Under the pieces are notes generated by a model. It did not search any database and was not told where the DNA came from. It saw only the letters and a program-made list of their open reading frames with translations. A program made the translations under genes and the position numbers. Shown here piece after piece: positions 22,325 to 35,140 of a DNA stretch of 64,000 bases; position 1 is the first letter of the stretch; the number at the start of each line of letters is the position of its first letter. Origin of the DNA: Urechis unicinctus (Eukaryota > Annelida > Polychaeta > Xenopneusta > Urechidae). The DNA lies in contig CM067346.1 in NCBI GenBank assembly GCA_034190875.2, positions 14,460,285 to 14,524,284 of the forward strand, in the 5' to 3' direction.

Positions 22325-22777
22325 TCGTAACAATCGCGTTACTTATTGGAGGTGCTCTTGCCAACGCTCTTGCATTCTCTGGGAGCAACTTTTTATTTTC
22401 TAAGTTACGAAACAGCCAAGTGGACTCGGAACGTAAGCGCCATGATATGGCAATCGAGCAGCTTCACTCTGCTCAGGCAGCATGGGCCAAGAAGCGAACT
22501 GAGCGTTTAGATTTCATCAATGAGCGACTGCCCTGCCAGGGACATGCCGAGCATACTTTTCGGGATGTAAACGAGGCTATGCATGAGTACTACATCTCCG
22601 ACGGGTAAATCCATCGACAAGCTGGACTCTTAGTCGCAGCATTCAGACTTCTACAAGCCCTCATATGGTCAAAAAGGGCGTGAGGTGGCGTTCATTATAC
22701 TGGGTATGGCTGCAACTGGGCTGGTTGCATACAGGCTTGCTAAGCAGGTCATTTGGAGACTCGGGCGTTTACTTTGC
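22316..22777 (+). pseudogene. Polinton helical membrane protein, start and frame lost
   Basis: From 22322 the frame reads IVTIALLIGGALANALAFSG (N-terminal hydrophobic anchor), then a charged helix (DSERKRHDMAIEQLHSAQAA, RTERLDFINERLPCQG) and a stop at 22606. One base over it continues with DFYKPSYGQKGREV and a second membrane segment (AFIILGMAATGLVAYRLAK). The expected ATG at 22316 is now CTG and one base is missing after AAG, so it has lost its start. There is an internal TAG at about 22632. The frame runs directly into the integrase. It looks like a two-anchor virion protein; family known from Polintons, function unknown. Confidence 0.55.
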
Positions 22778-23226
22778 ATGAATCGTCGCATGCAAAAGAT
22801 CTACCATAGTCCTAAAAGCTACTGGAAAGGCATTACAGCTATCAAGAATCTTGCATCGGAAGCGAGGGTTTCTGAGGAAGTGGCCAGGGGGTGACTAACA
22901 AAACAAGCTATATGGCAAATCTACCTGCCAGTGCCCAAACACATTCCCAGAACGAAGTTTGATGTCCCTGTCCCTAATGAGGTTCACCAAGCCGATCTCT
23001 TATTCTTCCTCATGACGTTGTGAAGCGCCGGACTTACAAGTATGCCCTAACTGTGGTAGATGTGGCCTCAAGCTACATGGCGGTCGAGGCGTTGGCTACA
23101 AAAGAGGCTAAAGAGGTTGCAGGTGCACTCCAGAGGATATACAAACGAGGACCACTGGGGTGGCCTAAACTACTTCAGGTAGACCCCGGACGGGAGTTTA
23201 TGGGAGCATCATGTAATAGAATATGA
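22778..23226 (+). pseudogene. Retroviral-type integrase (DDE), truncated
   Basis: ATG at 22778 (or 22790) gives MNRRMQKIYHSPKSYWKG, an N-terminal helical region, and a TGA at 22892. The same frame continues with IPRTKFDVPVPNEVHQADLL, carrying the first catalytic Asp. After a frame change near 23010, YALTVVDVASSYM and LLQVDPGREFMG carry the RNase-H fold and the second catalytic Asp. The sequence then stops being integrase-like at about 23213, before the third catalytic Glu and the C-terminal DNA-binding domain. This enzyme would insert the element into host DNA; as it stands it cannot be active. The truncation marks the right edge of the element. Confidence 0.85.
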
Positions 23227-25250
23227 CTTATCGAGTTATTACTATAAATGATGAATTTGTTTTAGACGCAGTGGTACAGAATTAAGTAGGTTCATTCAAA
23301 GTTGCTCTGTGTGATTGCCTACAGTATTATGTAATTGGCAATGCATTTTTCTACTTTGTTGGTACGTTACAAAGCGATTGCATCCCAAACACTCGTTATT
23401 AAATGATAATGTAACCTGCAAACAAATATGCTTATATTTGTTAATAATGGCCCATTGATAATTAAGCGTATACGTAGTGCGTCGGTCTGCTGCTGCATGA
23501 TATATGCTTCCGAATAGTAATATTGAAAAGATAAGCTTGTATAGAAAATAATTTATTATGTTTGGCTACAAATGTACCCAATGATTCAAAACGCATTGCT
23601 TCAGTCGCCACGCCACCTGAGGCAAACCTATGCACCCCTGATATGCACCGCAAGTAGCGGTAACGATGGTAAGCAGTGAGTTCATTCCGAGAATATTTGA
23701 TAGCAGATTAGTCATTTCCTGTAGGAGATGAGCTGACCTTTTGCGTGACCTTGAATGCTCCCCCCATAAGTAACCCTATATATACTAGCCTAGCCGGCGC
23801 AATAACAGTGATGCATAGCAGTTTGCATACGTTATGGTTTATCTAGCTGATGATGAAATGGTTCCAATTGCGACAATTATCTTATCATTTGATCAAGACC
23901 ACGTCGCCGTCTCTAATTAAGCCTGAATTCTGGTAGCAGCGTTATCGTGGTACATTTAGTGCGCATTAATAACCTGCCTCCCGCACTATCAATGCCTACT
24001 TAGATACATGACTGTTCTACTGTTTTACTAGCGTGCGTGTAAATTGGCATTTAACATTATTTTGCACGTCCTGAGGCCGGATATATTTGACTATTTTGAA
24101 GCACGAACGATTGTTCATAGCTCTTTAAACTACAGAACAGTTATACATGATATAAGCCAAGATGAGTACTGACCATCAAACTCATTATAGATATGCCAGT
24201 CAGTCTTGTCTATCATATATTCGAAATCATAAGAGGCTGAATAAGAAAACCGTTTGCCTAGCAGATCGTAACGTGCACACAGCATAAGCAGCAAAATTTT
24301 TAATCCTCGCGATCCTTAATACTGACTGTCTTAACCAAAATTCATGATGTGAATTTTCATGGAGGCCTACTGTAACGCAGAATAAAACCTAGCAATGTTT
24401 TTCGCAGGTGGCGTGTTAGACATTATGCTCAAAATAGCAACAAACTGTCACACCGTTTGCTGTCACATAAATGGTGACGCATTAGCGTTTAACATCATAC
24501 TTTACATATGCTGTCAGTAAAGAACAAACATTGGCGAAAAAGCTCACATTACAGGGCCCTGTTCTGATCTATTCAGTACATGCTCTTATTGGATATATAA
24601 CGTCAGAAAGCACTTCATCCGCAGTGTTGCAACGACCACATATTCAGAAACTCGGTACACGTCCACGATCTAGTAAGTATTACAATATATATTAGAGACG
24701 ACTAATGAACTGAGAGAATTAAAACAAGCAGCTGATCTTTCAGCTCTTGATGCTCATAGCTGAGCTATAGGTTGCACCAACAACATACACGCATAAATAC
24801 ACTGAAGTGCAATAGAGCTTATTAAACACAGAATTGTGTCATTTAGGCAAGCATACGGGATGATGAAAAGTACAGTGTAGTGTCGCTAATGACTCCTTCC
24901 CGTCATGTATTGTAGTTGTATACGTGATTTGGCGTTGCTTATGTTTTACTCAAGGCAAGCATACAAGCCAGTTTTAAGCTACTACAATCGCCTGCCCAAT
25001 TTATGACTTCAGACTTATATTATACTTATATAAATCCTGGATGGTTTTGGAAGTGCCACATAACCTGTAAGTGTTTTGCATGTATAGATAGGAGATGGTG
25101 ATGCAGCCCCTTTTCGTTCATACTCCATACACATAAACTCTGCGCGTGAGAGCTACACTCGTAGTGGTACATAGAGACACTTAAAAGAGGAACACGTGGT
25201 GATAACCTCCAGGGGTTTTACGGCGTCGTTTTGCTAATGAGACTATAATG
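23227..25250. repeat. Dispersed repeat modules 6 and 7 (copy A)
   Basis: 23740-24400 matches 44700-45020 and 63200-63500 (ccttg.at, ggttccaattg.gac, agaggctg.ata blocks), and 24400-24720 matches 46440-46800 (ctttacatatgctgt.ag, ggcacttcatcc.cag, aacgaccata). Homology of 23227-23700 and 25000-25250 is not evident. No gene; all frames are short. Confidence 0.5.
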
Positions 25251-27399
25251 ATATCTATATCTAATAGCTAACTTTCAACATTTTGTAAGCTAAATCAGCT
25301 AGGATTAATCCAAACGTAAGGCGAGATGTTTTCGGCCGTACAATAGCCGGTATTTAGTTCGATTCGAAGATACGATAACTTGTTGACTGGTTTATTTGTG
25401 GCTTTAAATGCCTCACATGATTGCATTGAAGAGACCGCAGTTGTACTGACATAAGACGCTAAAGGGACAGTTATATTGTCTGCTTCTAATAAATTCTTCA
25501 TAAACGTATATAATAATCCACCAACATATGTTGCAATAGCACGGTGATTTAATTTGAGTTGCTTTTCCGATGCTGAATGAACCACACTGTTACCATTATC
25601 AAGACGATTTTATTAAAACGGCAATGTAAGATCCGTCCTTAGGTTCCTTTTTGAAAACTTCTTATTACGTTAGCCCACAAAAGATAGTGCATCCTATACT
25701 AGATCTTACATCACCCCACCGCGAATGATAAATGAACAATATTTACAGGTTGGACTCTAAGCACCAAAGAATACTCCAACATTATAACTAACCCTTATGA
25801 GGGTGGTACATTTTTTTACATCCGGTCATTCCAGAGAGGTAACACGGGAAGTTCTGTTTATGACCAATTGATTCATATTTATGATATTGCATCAAAATGA
25901 TGATCACATCGAATCTACTAATCAAACCTAAATCATTGTCGAAGAGTTATTTTGTAGACCATTATATTAACCATACAATATATATTCTTATAAAGGTTCA
26001 CATTTAGTTAATATTATAAAGATATATACTAGAAAGTTTTGTTATTCCTTAGAAGCATTGAAACACAATGTCTTTCCAATTATATGTATTACATCTGGCC
26101 TAGAAATGAATAGCGGACTTCTCTTTGCCAGGACACAGTCTTTACTGCAGGACAACTATGCTTTTTTTTGCAACAAGCCCCAGCATATGAACAAAAGTTC
26201 GGCATGTAATGACATACAAACTTGCTCGTTCCTCGGTGCTTGTCACATGATATGGTTAATTCATTCTGACCAGATTAATGAGGCATTTTAAGCCCATAAC
26301 GTCATTAAGGGATTATGTTGCTTTCAAGTTTTAGTTTCTAAGTTATGGAATATATAGATCTATGGTAATGGATTGTTAATCTGACTTGCGTTTCGCAAAC
26401 ATACCGTCTTCCCTTCTTCTATATAAACACAGCGTGACGGATTTAACTGTACATCGATTCGATTATTTATTGATACAGTTACAAACATGGGTTATATGGG
26501 GAGCAACACAGATATGTTAACAATGCAGGCATTCATTTGCGAGTTATAACTATACAGAACAAGCTATTACCACGCATCGAATTTGAGCAGTAGCAAAACA
26601 TGACATTCATCGGTTGGATGCTATTTACAAACGACCACTTATATTACTGCTATTCATCATAATAACCACCTGTTCCTCTCAATCATCATAATTTGTAAAT
26701 GAATTTTTCATGAGCCCCGCTATATTCGACAACTTATTCTAAAAAACCTCGGAAAGATACATTAAATCATTAACAAAACCAGTTAAACTAACATTTAGTA
26801 AAAAAAGGTAACGGCTAGAAAATGTTGTCTGAAATTGGTCACACCATCGAAGACACCTATTCTTCCAGAATGCCAGTGTTCTGTGCAGTTTGTATAGAAA
26901 TCACAGTCGATACAATATCTTTAATATACAGCGGATCCGGCTTATTGTGTTGGATTATGGCAGTTTTTTATATATAGCAACGAAACGAGTAAGTTTATAA
27001 TGCAGCCATACATTTTGATGCTATCTTCAGAGGACTGTACCTTACGGCTTATTGAGACTTATTTCGTTTTAAGTTCCCTATAATAATGATAATGATAATA
27101 TAGATACTAATGACTAGATGGAAAATATAAGGTATCGCAATCTGATTGTGTTCAAAGGTAAATTTGGAGCAATACGACCAACAGTATATATCAATTCTGC
27201 GTATTCCTTAATCATTGCTAGCTGAATGACTGATTTTGGTTTTCTCAATAATAAGTCTGAGCACGAAAACCTTTCCTATAACAAAGTATATTCTAACTGA
27301 TAACGGCTTATAAAGCAATAGGACAAACATGTTCCATATATTGCTCTTGTACACTTATTGGCACTTCAGTATAGATACTTAGTAATATAAATTAAAATA
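25251..27399. other. Unannotated AT-rich stretch
   Basis: No recognisable gene, RNA or repeat partner in the window. The longest frame (25295-25585, minus, 96 codons) has no motif I know and no visible splice-site context. Likely non-coding. Confidence 0.4.
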
Positions 27400-28720
27400 A
27401 ACGTCTTCGCGTATATTAAATAAGGCAGACCCGAAACGGATTACATTTTACTGTAACGTTTGTACCATGATTAATCGCCCGCTGATGAATCTAAACGTCT
27501 CCAAACCGAGCGAATGATGTCAATATATCTTGGTCGTTGACACGGGTGACTTCACTGATCTGAAAACTTTAGACCAATGATTTGGCTGCAGACGACAGTT
27601 AATGCATGATGTCACTAGTTGGAAAACTCGCGAAAACCTAGGCTTTGTAAACATGTGTATTTACCAATGCTGGGTTTTCGTGCTACGTTTTCTATGCCTT
27701 AGATCTGGCATATTCTCGCAGAAAGTTTACAGCCCAGTGTGACTAGGATACATCTTCAAAAACAAAGGGCAACATATAAACGAACAGCTTGTGTAAATTG
27801 CTACATTAACTTGAGCACTTGCGGTTGTTATAATCTGTTGCGTGCTGTTTCCATGGCAGCCGTGACATAATGCAATCAACGTAGACTGAGCTTACGTGGC
27901 TTCTTTTCATTACAAATGGTTAAAAATAAACATACAGCCTTCATCGTATTCGGTGTTGGTTTACACTGGATACATTTCAACACAGCAACTATTAAGTGAT
28001 ATTATACACTGAAGAAAATATAGCGAACACTAGCCACAGGCTTGACATATACATGACCAACATTTGCGGTATTAAATCAATATCGTGACCTGCATACACT
28101 ACAGTAAAATTGTGATGCAGACTGGGGGTGCATTTTACAATAAATCGTCGTGTGCATTCCTTATCAAGCATAATAAATTCATGTTGAAAACAGCAACATG
28201 AGTTATGTCACCAAAAGTCATTTAATGAGACCACATTAACCAAGACCTAGTTCATTTACTTATAAAACAATTAACCTTAGATTCCATTTACTTACAATTA
28301 TCATACTGCTATAGCTCTTTCCACAAACTCGCACTAGACTCACCAACTTGCACCAGTAAACTGGATCTCGGTCGAGGATGTTTTAATCTTTCACGATATT
28401 CTTGTATATTTACAAACAACTGTTGAGCCTCGATTAGTGTGTAATGGCGTCACAGTTTAGCTAAATTCTTTGTTGCCAATTTCTTATTATTAATGAAATG
28501 TACAATATTGGAAATAAACGCCCTTAGTATAACGTCGACTTAAGCCAGTTTATTGTTGCTAGGGATTGCCGCATGGCTAGGGTAAAATTTCTTTGTAATT
28601 TACGTATGCGCGTGCACTCTGATGCGAATTGCGACCACAAGCGTGTGCTTTTGAAGAGATCGGTGGTGAGCATTCCCGCTCCCATCTATTGCAGAAACGA
28701 CGAATAAATAATCTTATACG
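27400..28720. repeat. Dispersed repeat modules 2 and 5 fragment
   Basis: 27400-28540 matches 38670-39440 block by block (tcttcgcgtatat, gacccgaaacgga, tgaatc..aacgtctccaa.ccgagcga, ctcggtcg..gatgtttt). 28555-28720 matches 11415-11560. In the other copy module 2 lies between modules 1 and 3, so here it is out of order. Non-coding. Confidence 0.6.
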
Positions 28721-29819
28721 AGGGGTACTTCAGATTATGCGATGAGGTGGTAAACATAGATGACGACGATGGTATGGCCTATTGGATGACAACATATCGC
28801 TCATGTTGTCAAACCATATGTATGAAACTCATAATGCCTCGACGAAAGTCAAACGAAATGCTATAAAGCAGGCAGCCGCTCGCAAAGTCATTGTACTTTC
28901 TCCAATAAAAAAAGATGATTTTGATTGATGTTAATATCGCTGGTGGCCTAGGGGCAACGTTAGCGTAAAACACTTTCAATACAACACCAAATCGTCATGA
29001 TTTTTTCTTACCATCGTATCAGAGAAGTGCCGGATCAGCCACATACCGTATATAAAAACCTTTTGGCAACGTGCATAATGGTAAATAACGTTTGATGATG
29101 AAAGTAAAGATAGTCATTCATTTTTGGATCTGACATTAATCGCTTAGTCGTGGCTTCCCTTTGACACAAATGTTTTGTCATCGTAAATCACATCTACAGC
29201 AAAGGCTCGAGTTTGTTCTGTCACGATTGATTGCATGGATTAGTGCATTTCGGTCCGTCAGACTTGACACAGTAATCCTTGATCGGAATAATTCTCTTGT
29301 GTGTGATTGTTTATGTTGTCTTAATAGCACAGTGATGGATTATCTGTTATCAAAGGGTTTCGGTGTGAACGGAACTAGGTGTGTATATTGACGAATGCAA
29401 ACAAAAAGTGATCAATGCGATATGCTTTCATGATTCATTTCTTCATTTCTGCAGTGATATAAATGAAGTGTGATTTCATCAAAGGTATTGCTATTGCTTT
29501 GTTTGTGTTAGATGGAACATTATTTTGTATCAGCATCTAAGAAGCAAAAATACTGCGATATCCTTTGAGCTTCAAAGACATTGCCGTCAAATGCAATAAG
29601 AAAGCTCGGGTTAAATTCCGAAAAAGAACGAACAAGCCAGCATATGACATTTGTAGTGTAGTTAAAGGGAATCTGTTGTGTTTTTGACCGTTGTAAATAT
29701 CAATGAACATGATGTATCGTAAACGTAGTTACATGCATTAAAGAAGCGTCTGATCCTGTCAATCTTGTGTTAGATCACAACCATTAACTTTGAAGCCATG
29801 CGTGCTGTGCCGGATCTGC
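28721..29819. other. Unannotated stretch
   Basis: No gene supported. A 76-codon frame at 29161-29391 has several Cys (VCDCLCCLN) but no domain pattern I can name and no neighbour that supports it. Confidence 0.4.
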
Positions 29820-32800
29820 GTGATATACCGTTGGTATTACTCTGAAGCATTTTGCATTTTCATTGGCATAACAGTTTGCACAACTATCTATATATAGGAT
29901 TAGCTGGGGTGTTTGTAAGGCGAAATACCGTCGCCTGATAGCAAAAAGACATTGTGCGTGTTATTATAGCCCAAATGATGCTCTTTGACCGCTTCTTTTT
30001 TGAGCTGTTTTTACAACAGTTAGAAGCCCATTGAAGCACCGTTTTTATTCACGTGAACAATGACGCCGTCCTTTCTACTGGTCCGTAAACAAGGTTTTAG
30101 AGCAGTCATATATAAGATAATATACGCGTGTGACTGGGGTGAAAACAAAGTTTTGTATTCGATGCTCTTGGTAAATCATTAATGCAGCAAATTAATCAGG
30201 TTATATTGCGTCTGAGATCGTTTCTAAAAGAGCCCTCTAATTTATCAGATTGATCACATTATCGTTGTACTAGATAATAGCGCCGTTCAATTATACTTCG
30301 ATACTCATTTGTTTTGCACGGGCAGGGCACGAAGAAGAGCTGCCGTATCACGCTCATGCGTGTGCACTATGTTTAAATCTATACAAAGAGCAACATGTGC
30401 CAAGTTTCAGGCCTTTGAGCGTTTAATGCGTATGCACAATTGATGGTATTTTGAATGGGGAATCGGAGGGCAGCCAATTATCAATAGAATCCAATTCGGT
30501 AGTGCAATGAATAACGTCTCGATGGAAAACTATGTGCAAAGCTTTTCGGCCTGCAGGTTTGTGTAATTGACACTAAGTGTCATTTTATAAAAGGTGTACG
30601 ATTCCTCTCAAATTCCCTGGCGCCCCTATGATAGATGTCCCTTCCAAAACACACTGTTGAGGGAATCTGTAAAAAATCAATCATACAAGCTGTAAGTGTT
30701 GCATGAATGCACACCCATCAGTTATTGAAAGACATCCAAGGCATCAGACATAGGCATAAAAAAAGAAACGCAATTGTAACGACTAATATTAGTGCATCTT
30801 CTTTCCACATCTTGCCGATTTACCAATACAAGCACGCAGAGTTAAAATATAATGCTGACATGACAGCCATTTTAACAACACTAGATTGGAAATCACGGCA
30901 TCGGCAATATCCATGACATCAAAACGACATAAAGAGGTTGACAAAGAACAGCACATTGTCATATTTTATTTGAGTAATTCATCCTTTCAAATACTTAGAG
31001 AAACAAAGATATTACAATATATAATTGATTTGATGCACCTAGAATCTCTTTTTGGCAGTCATGGTTTTAAGCAATTTATGTTACTAATGGTCTGTATTGT
31101 TAATATTGTTTGACCGAATGTACCTTAACACGGTTGCGTAGATATATGTCACGCAAATGTAGCGCAACCAATATTTTTGCACAAGTCTCCCTCTACAGTT
31201 TGAGTGCATGCTACGTAATATACTTAGACTATCATGTGACCTCGACCTCATAATGATAGCCATCGACATCATCATGTGTAATCTTAAAGTCATTTTATGT
31301 AAAAAAACACTGCACATTTTGTCATCTATTGAGGCACTAACCCGGCAGGCTATTCAATTTTCTAACACTATTGAACGCATAATTGATTTATTAACAATGC
31401 CATATGATTGAGGAGCGCAATAATATCGACAGTAATTTTATGTCATTTATAGATTCTTGATTGATGCCCAAGACATCTATCACTGACACTTTGCTATATC
31501 TATGAAATATTTTTTACCGATGTTTTCAATTATGGCCGTGCATGCAAAAAATGAATCCGGTGTAATTTATGTGTGCAGAATGACGTCAAGCATAACTATT
31601 ATATCCAAAACTTTTCTTCCCATTAATAATGATGGCGCGATAATTACTACAGTGCTACAAATTGGGTTCAAGTTTGCTTTATACTTAACGTTGCTTCATA
31701 AATTTAGGTGGTCACATTGACGAAGCTTTTTTTTGCATGGATGGCCGCGAACCGTTAATATGCTACTCTTGCGCAATTATTTTAAATCCACCTATAAATC
31801 TCCTATGCCAAGAGCATCCTCTGTTGTACCGTTAAGTGAGCCACGTTTATATTTTAACTGCAACCAACAAATTTAGATCTTTACATGATTAATGATTATG
31901 GCTAAGCAACAAATTACCGGGTCTTGATCAATTTGTCTGATACATTAGGAAATTGGCGAAATCTAATCTGATAGTATATAAGGTTCTATGTGTTAGACCC
32001 TGCGATGGCTTTGGTGTTGGTGGTGGCAACTGGGTTCATGATAACAGAGTAAACATTGTTAGTCAGTGGCACACAGATTATAGACAATTGTATATTCCCT
32101 CTAAATTGGAACTGTCACAAGCTAATTTTTTATCCTACCAATTTCCCCCGATGCCTCCATAACAATATAAAGCCGGGAAATAACTTATCATGGCCCTGGA
32201 TGAACACAACACGCTAGTCTATAGATCGTTGTGTATTTCAATACCCCCAATCATCTTATATTTGTTTATATTCAGTATCGGTCTCTGAATGTAAAAGTGG
32301 CAGATATGAAACATTAACCATGGTAGGCATTTACAAACATTACTTGACAGAGTCAAGCTTCGTTAAAACATTCTGCAGGGCGGCGTATTATGAATACAAT
32401 GGAGTTAATCATAGGAAATATAACAAGCGGGGGCAATAATGGTGTTAAATGTTCTCATAACTTCTCATGTTGTTATTCTATATGCAGCTCTTAAGGGTTC
32501 TGAATGTGTCCCTGGCACTTATGCAATGTGTGTTATGGGCCTGTTGACGCTCTGATTAATCTGATATAATGATCCATAAATGTCGGGCTCAATACCAAGC
32601 TGTAGTTACTTTCCGAAGAAGTGCCGCATCACCAGTAACATACATGTCTGATTACTGGCGTCCATGCTTCTCCAAAACAATAAGATGATGCCGGCTAGGT
32701 TTTATGATGTCTTCTACTTATGTATGTTTATTGGAGGTTTACGTTTATTAACGAAGAGAGAGTGTCCAATTGAGTTCGACGGATCGTAGAAATTAAGAAA

Positions 32801-33550
32801 ACGAACGTTAGGGTGAATAAATGCGGTGTGCTCGGGCCCTCGAAATAGTCTAATGATTGCAAAGTTGCAATGTCTCAGAGAATTTGTTAAGCATAATTGA
32901 ATAACATTTTGTTCAAGACACACATTCAAGATATTTGTCATTTTTATATTGGAACAGTCCCAGTCCGAGCATCTACAGAGAAACAACAGTCTTTCCTCTG
33001 GTACTGCAATGCTCTAGCCGCATGGTATGCTTGCTGACGAAATGTATGTGATTTCAACTTGGTTGCCATGCTATCGTTGGTTCAAAACGAAATATATGTA
33101 TTAAGTAAGCAACATGATGCACTCTTGTATAATGTTGCCTACTAAAATGCGAAGACAAAAAGTTATTCCGCTAACTAGCACCTCCTAAGGGCCATAAAAA
33201 AGCCTTTTCAGCTGGCGGTGGCATGAGGCTATATATCACGTGTATGTTCGTGACCGCCAAGCTAGTTAATTCCGAGGGCAAAATCAGTCGTTTGTATTAA
33301 TCCCTATGAACTCTAAAACAAAATAATGCGTTTGATATTTGCACGTTCAAAACCACCCTGATAACAATTATATATGTAAAACCTCTTCAACTGAGAAATT
33401 TTGTTATGTAACAATTGCTTTATAGAATACATAATTGGGAGAACAGACATGTTGAATTCAATGGAGCTGTGTTATAACATCACATTATTTGACGCTAAGA
33501 TGCCAAATCCAATATCAGTGTGTATACTTTAACGTGTCTACGTTTACATG
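29820..33550. repeat. Dispersed repeat modules 8 and 9 (copy A)
   Basis: 29830-30460 matches 45430-45990 (aataccgtcgcctgat, cgccgtc.tt, gtgcatgct.tgttta-like blocks). 30580-33545 matches 47510-49495, with strong stretches such as ccctggcacttatgcaatgt versus ccctagcacttatgcaatgt, aatctgatataatgatc, tcctaagggcca.aaaa and atttgacgcta. 31000-32000 has no counterpart, so one copy has an insertion or the other a deletion. Frames differ between copies. Confidence 0.65.
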
Positions 33551-34381
33551 TAATAAACGCTATCCATGCAAACTCGTACCTATTATGGCATCTATCTTGT
33601 CGCAGGAACTTCTTCCCCAATAACTATTAGAATACGGAATACAGAAAAGCAGGTCTGATATTTACGGACCCCATGGCAGCAGATAATCAGTGCTATCGGG
33701 TTCATTAAAAACAATATCGATCGCAGTTTTTGCAAGATTTTAACGTGTGCGTTACTTGTATCATGCGAACAATTATGATGCGAGCTTAGTTGAGCATGAT
33801 TAATGCAGCAATATTGAAAACAGAGAATGACATGATTGACTATAATTCTGCTTGATTGGCCCATATATTGCGCTGATACTAATTACATTGTCGCCATCTG
33901 GTGGGGGGGATGGGTTATAATTCGCCCCTTGCTCGTTTCATCATTTTGGTTATTTTTTGTGAGGATATCAATTGGTTTTAATAGAATATTACATCACCTG
34001 TATTTGTTGTTTGCTCTGCTGATCAAGTTCACTTCTGTGAATCAAACGTTTATCTGCAATTTAACTCAAACTATCTGCAAGGCTGATGCAAGGTTTAACC
34101 CGTGGCGAAGCACCTAAGCCGATTTATCTGAATAAAACATATTAACATGTCATTGTTGCTGTCGTAAAGGTTAATTTCAGAACAAGGTCAAGGCACCTTT
34201 ATCGTATTAAGAAAAAGTGAAATGCGCTTTGAAGTTGTAATGACTAGTAATTCTGTGGGTGTTAGATTTATATCGCTTAAGCTAAATTTGCCTTACAAAT
34301 TTACAGAAAGGGTTTGGATTCATGCAAGCACCCTGCCAACGATAGGTCACGTTATGCACATACATGCATACAACGAGAGGT
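33551..34381. other. Unannotated stretch
   Basis: No supported gene. 33836-34117 is a hydrophobic 93-codon frame without conserved motifs. This stretch has no counterpart in the second repeat copy, where the microsatellite follows module 9 directly. Confidence 0.4.
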
Positions 34382-34559
34382 CATACATACATACGTTATA
34401 CATACATACATACATACAACATACATACATACATACATACATACATACATACATACATACATACATACATACATACATACATACATACATACATACATAC
34501 ATACATACATACATACATACATACATACATACATACATACATACATACATACACATACA

Positions 34560-34591
<32 letters not shown>

Positions 34592-34822
34592 CATACATAC
34601 ATACATACATACATACATACACATACATACATACATACATACATACATACATACATACATACATACATACATACATACATACATACATACATACATACAT
34701 ACATACATACATACATACATACATACATACATACATACATACATACATGCATACATACATACATACATACATACATATTTACTTACATACATATACGCAT
34801 ACATACATGCATACATACACTG
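34382..34822. repeat. Long ACAT tetranucleotide microsatellite
   Basis: About 440 bases of (ACAT)n with rare interruptions (acacat, atatac, gcat). It is open in all six frames because a 4-base unit gives a 12-base coding period without stops, so every overlapping 120-200 codon frame (YIHT or CMYV repeats) is an artefact. Confidence 0.98.
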
Positions 34823-34899
34823 TTTTATAATCTGTAAAAGGTGCCGAAGAAAATTGTAATGCGCGACACATTGACAAACGCAGTCGATAACGGTGACAA

Positions 34900-35140
34900 A
34901 TCGTATCTCAATAGTTCTTGTTGAATTCAATTTTCACACTGCACGCCAGATAATCAAGTTGCGCGCAACATTATCTATAATGTACAGATGTCAGGTTAAG
35001 TTTCTCATATACAAAAGACACGCACGCGACGCTATTTTAGTGACGTCTATTTTGTTAAAAGGTCGCTTTATTTATGCTGAAATTCTAAACATCGACTTCT
35101 TAACAAAATCGATACGGCCGTGTATAATATGCAGATCCTA
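34900..35140. repeat. Dispersed repeat module 10 (copy A)
   Basis: Matches 50940-51130: the strings ttttcacac, cgccagataatca.gttgc and tattttgtt occur in both in order. The shared peptide-like FHTARQII is less conserved around it than the nucleotides are, so I treat this as non-coding. Confidence 0.55.

Larger units (their letters stand above)
11620..23226. mobile_element. Decayed Polinton/Maverick (adintovirus-like) element
   Basis: A GC-richer block of closely packed, intron-free virion genes on both strands lies between AT-rich host repeats. Diagnostic genes are the Polinton-type major capsid protein, a Walker-motif packaging ATPase of the A32/FtsK type, and a retroviral-type integrase. 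Around them are small membrane and coiled-coil proteins, a fibre-like protein and a YqaJ-like nuclease. Polintons are large self-synthesising DNA transposons that also encode virion proteins, and adintoviruses are their viral relatives. Family B DNA polymerase, adenain-type protease, terminal inverted repeats and target-site duplications are not seen. The right edge cuts the integrase after its second catalytic Asp, at about 23213. Nearly all genes have frameshifts or stops. The edges are approximate; the left one is placed where host repeat similarity fades and a foldback begins. Confidence 0.9.

Noticed and set aside
34222..34930. Five overlapping 120-200 codon frames of YIHT/CMYV repeats
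   Set aside because: They are translations of a 4-base microsatellite, which is stop-free in every frame.
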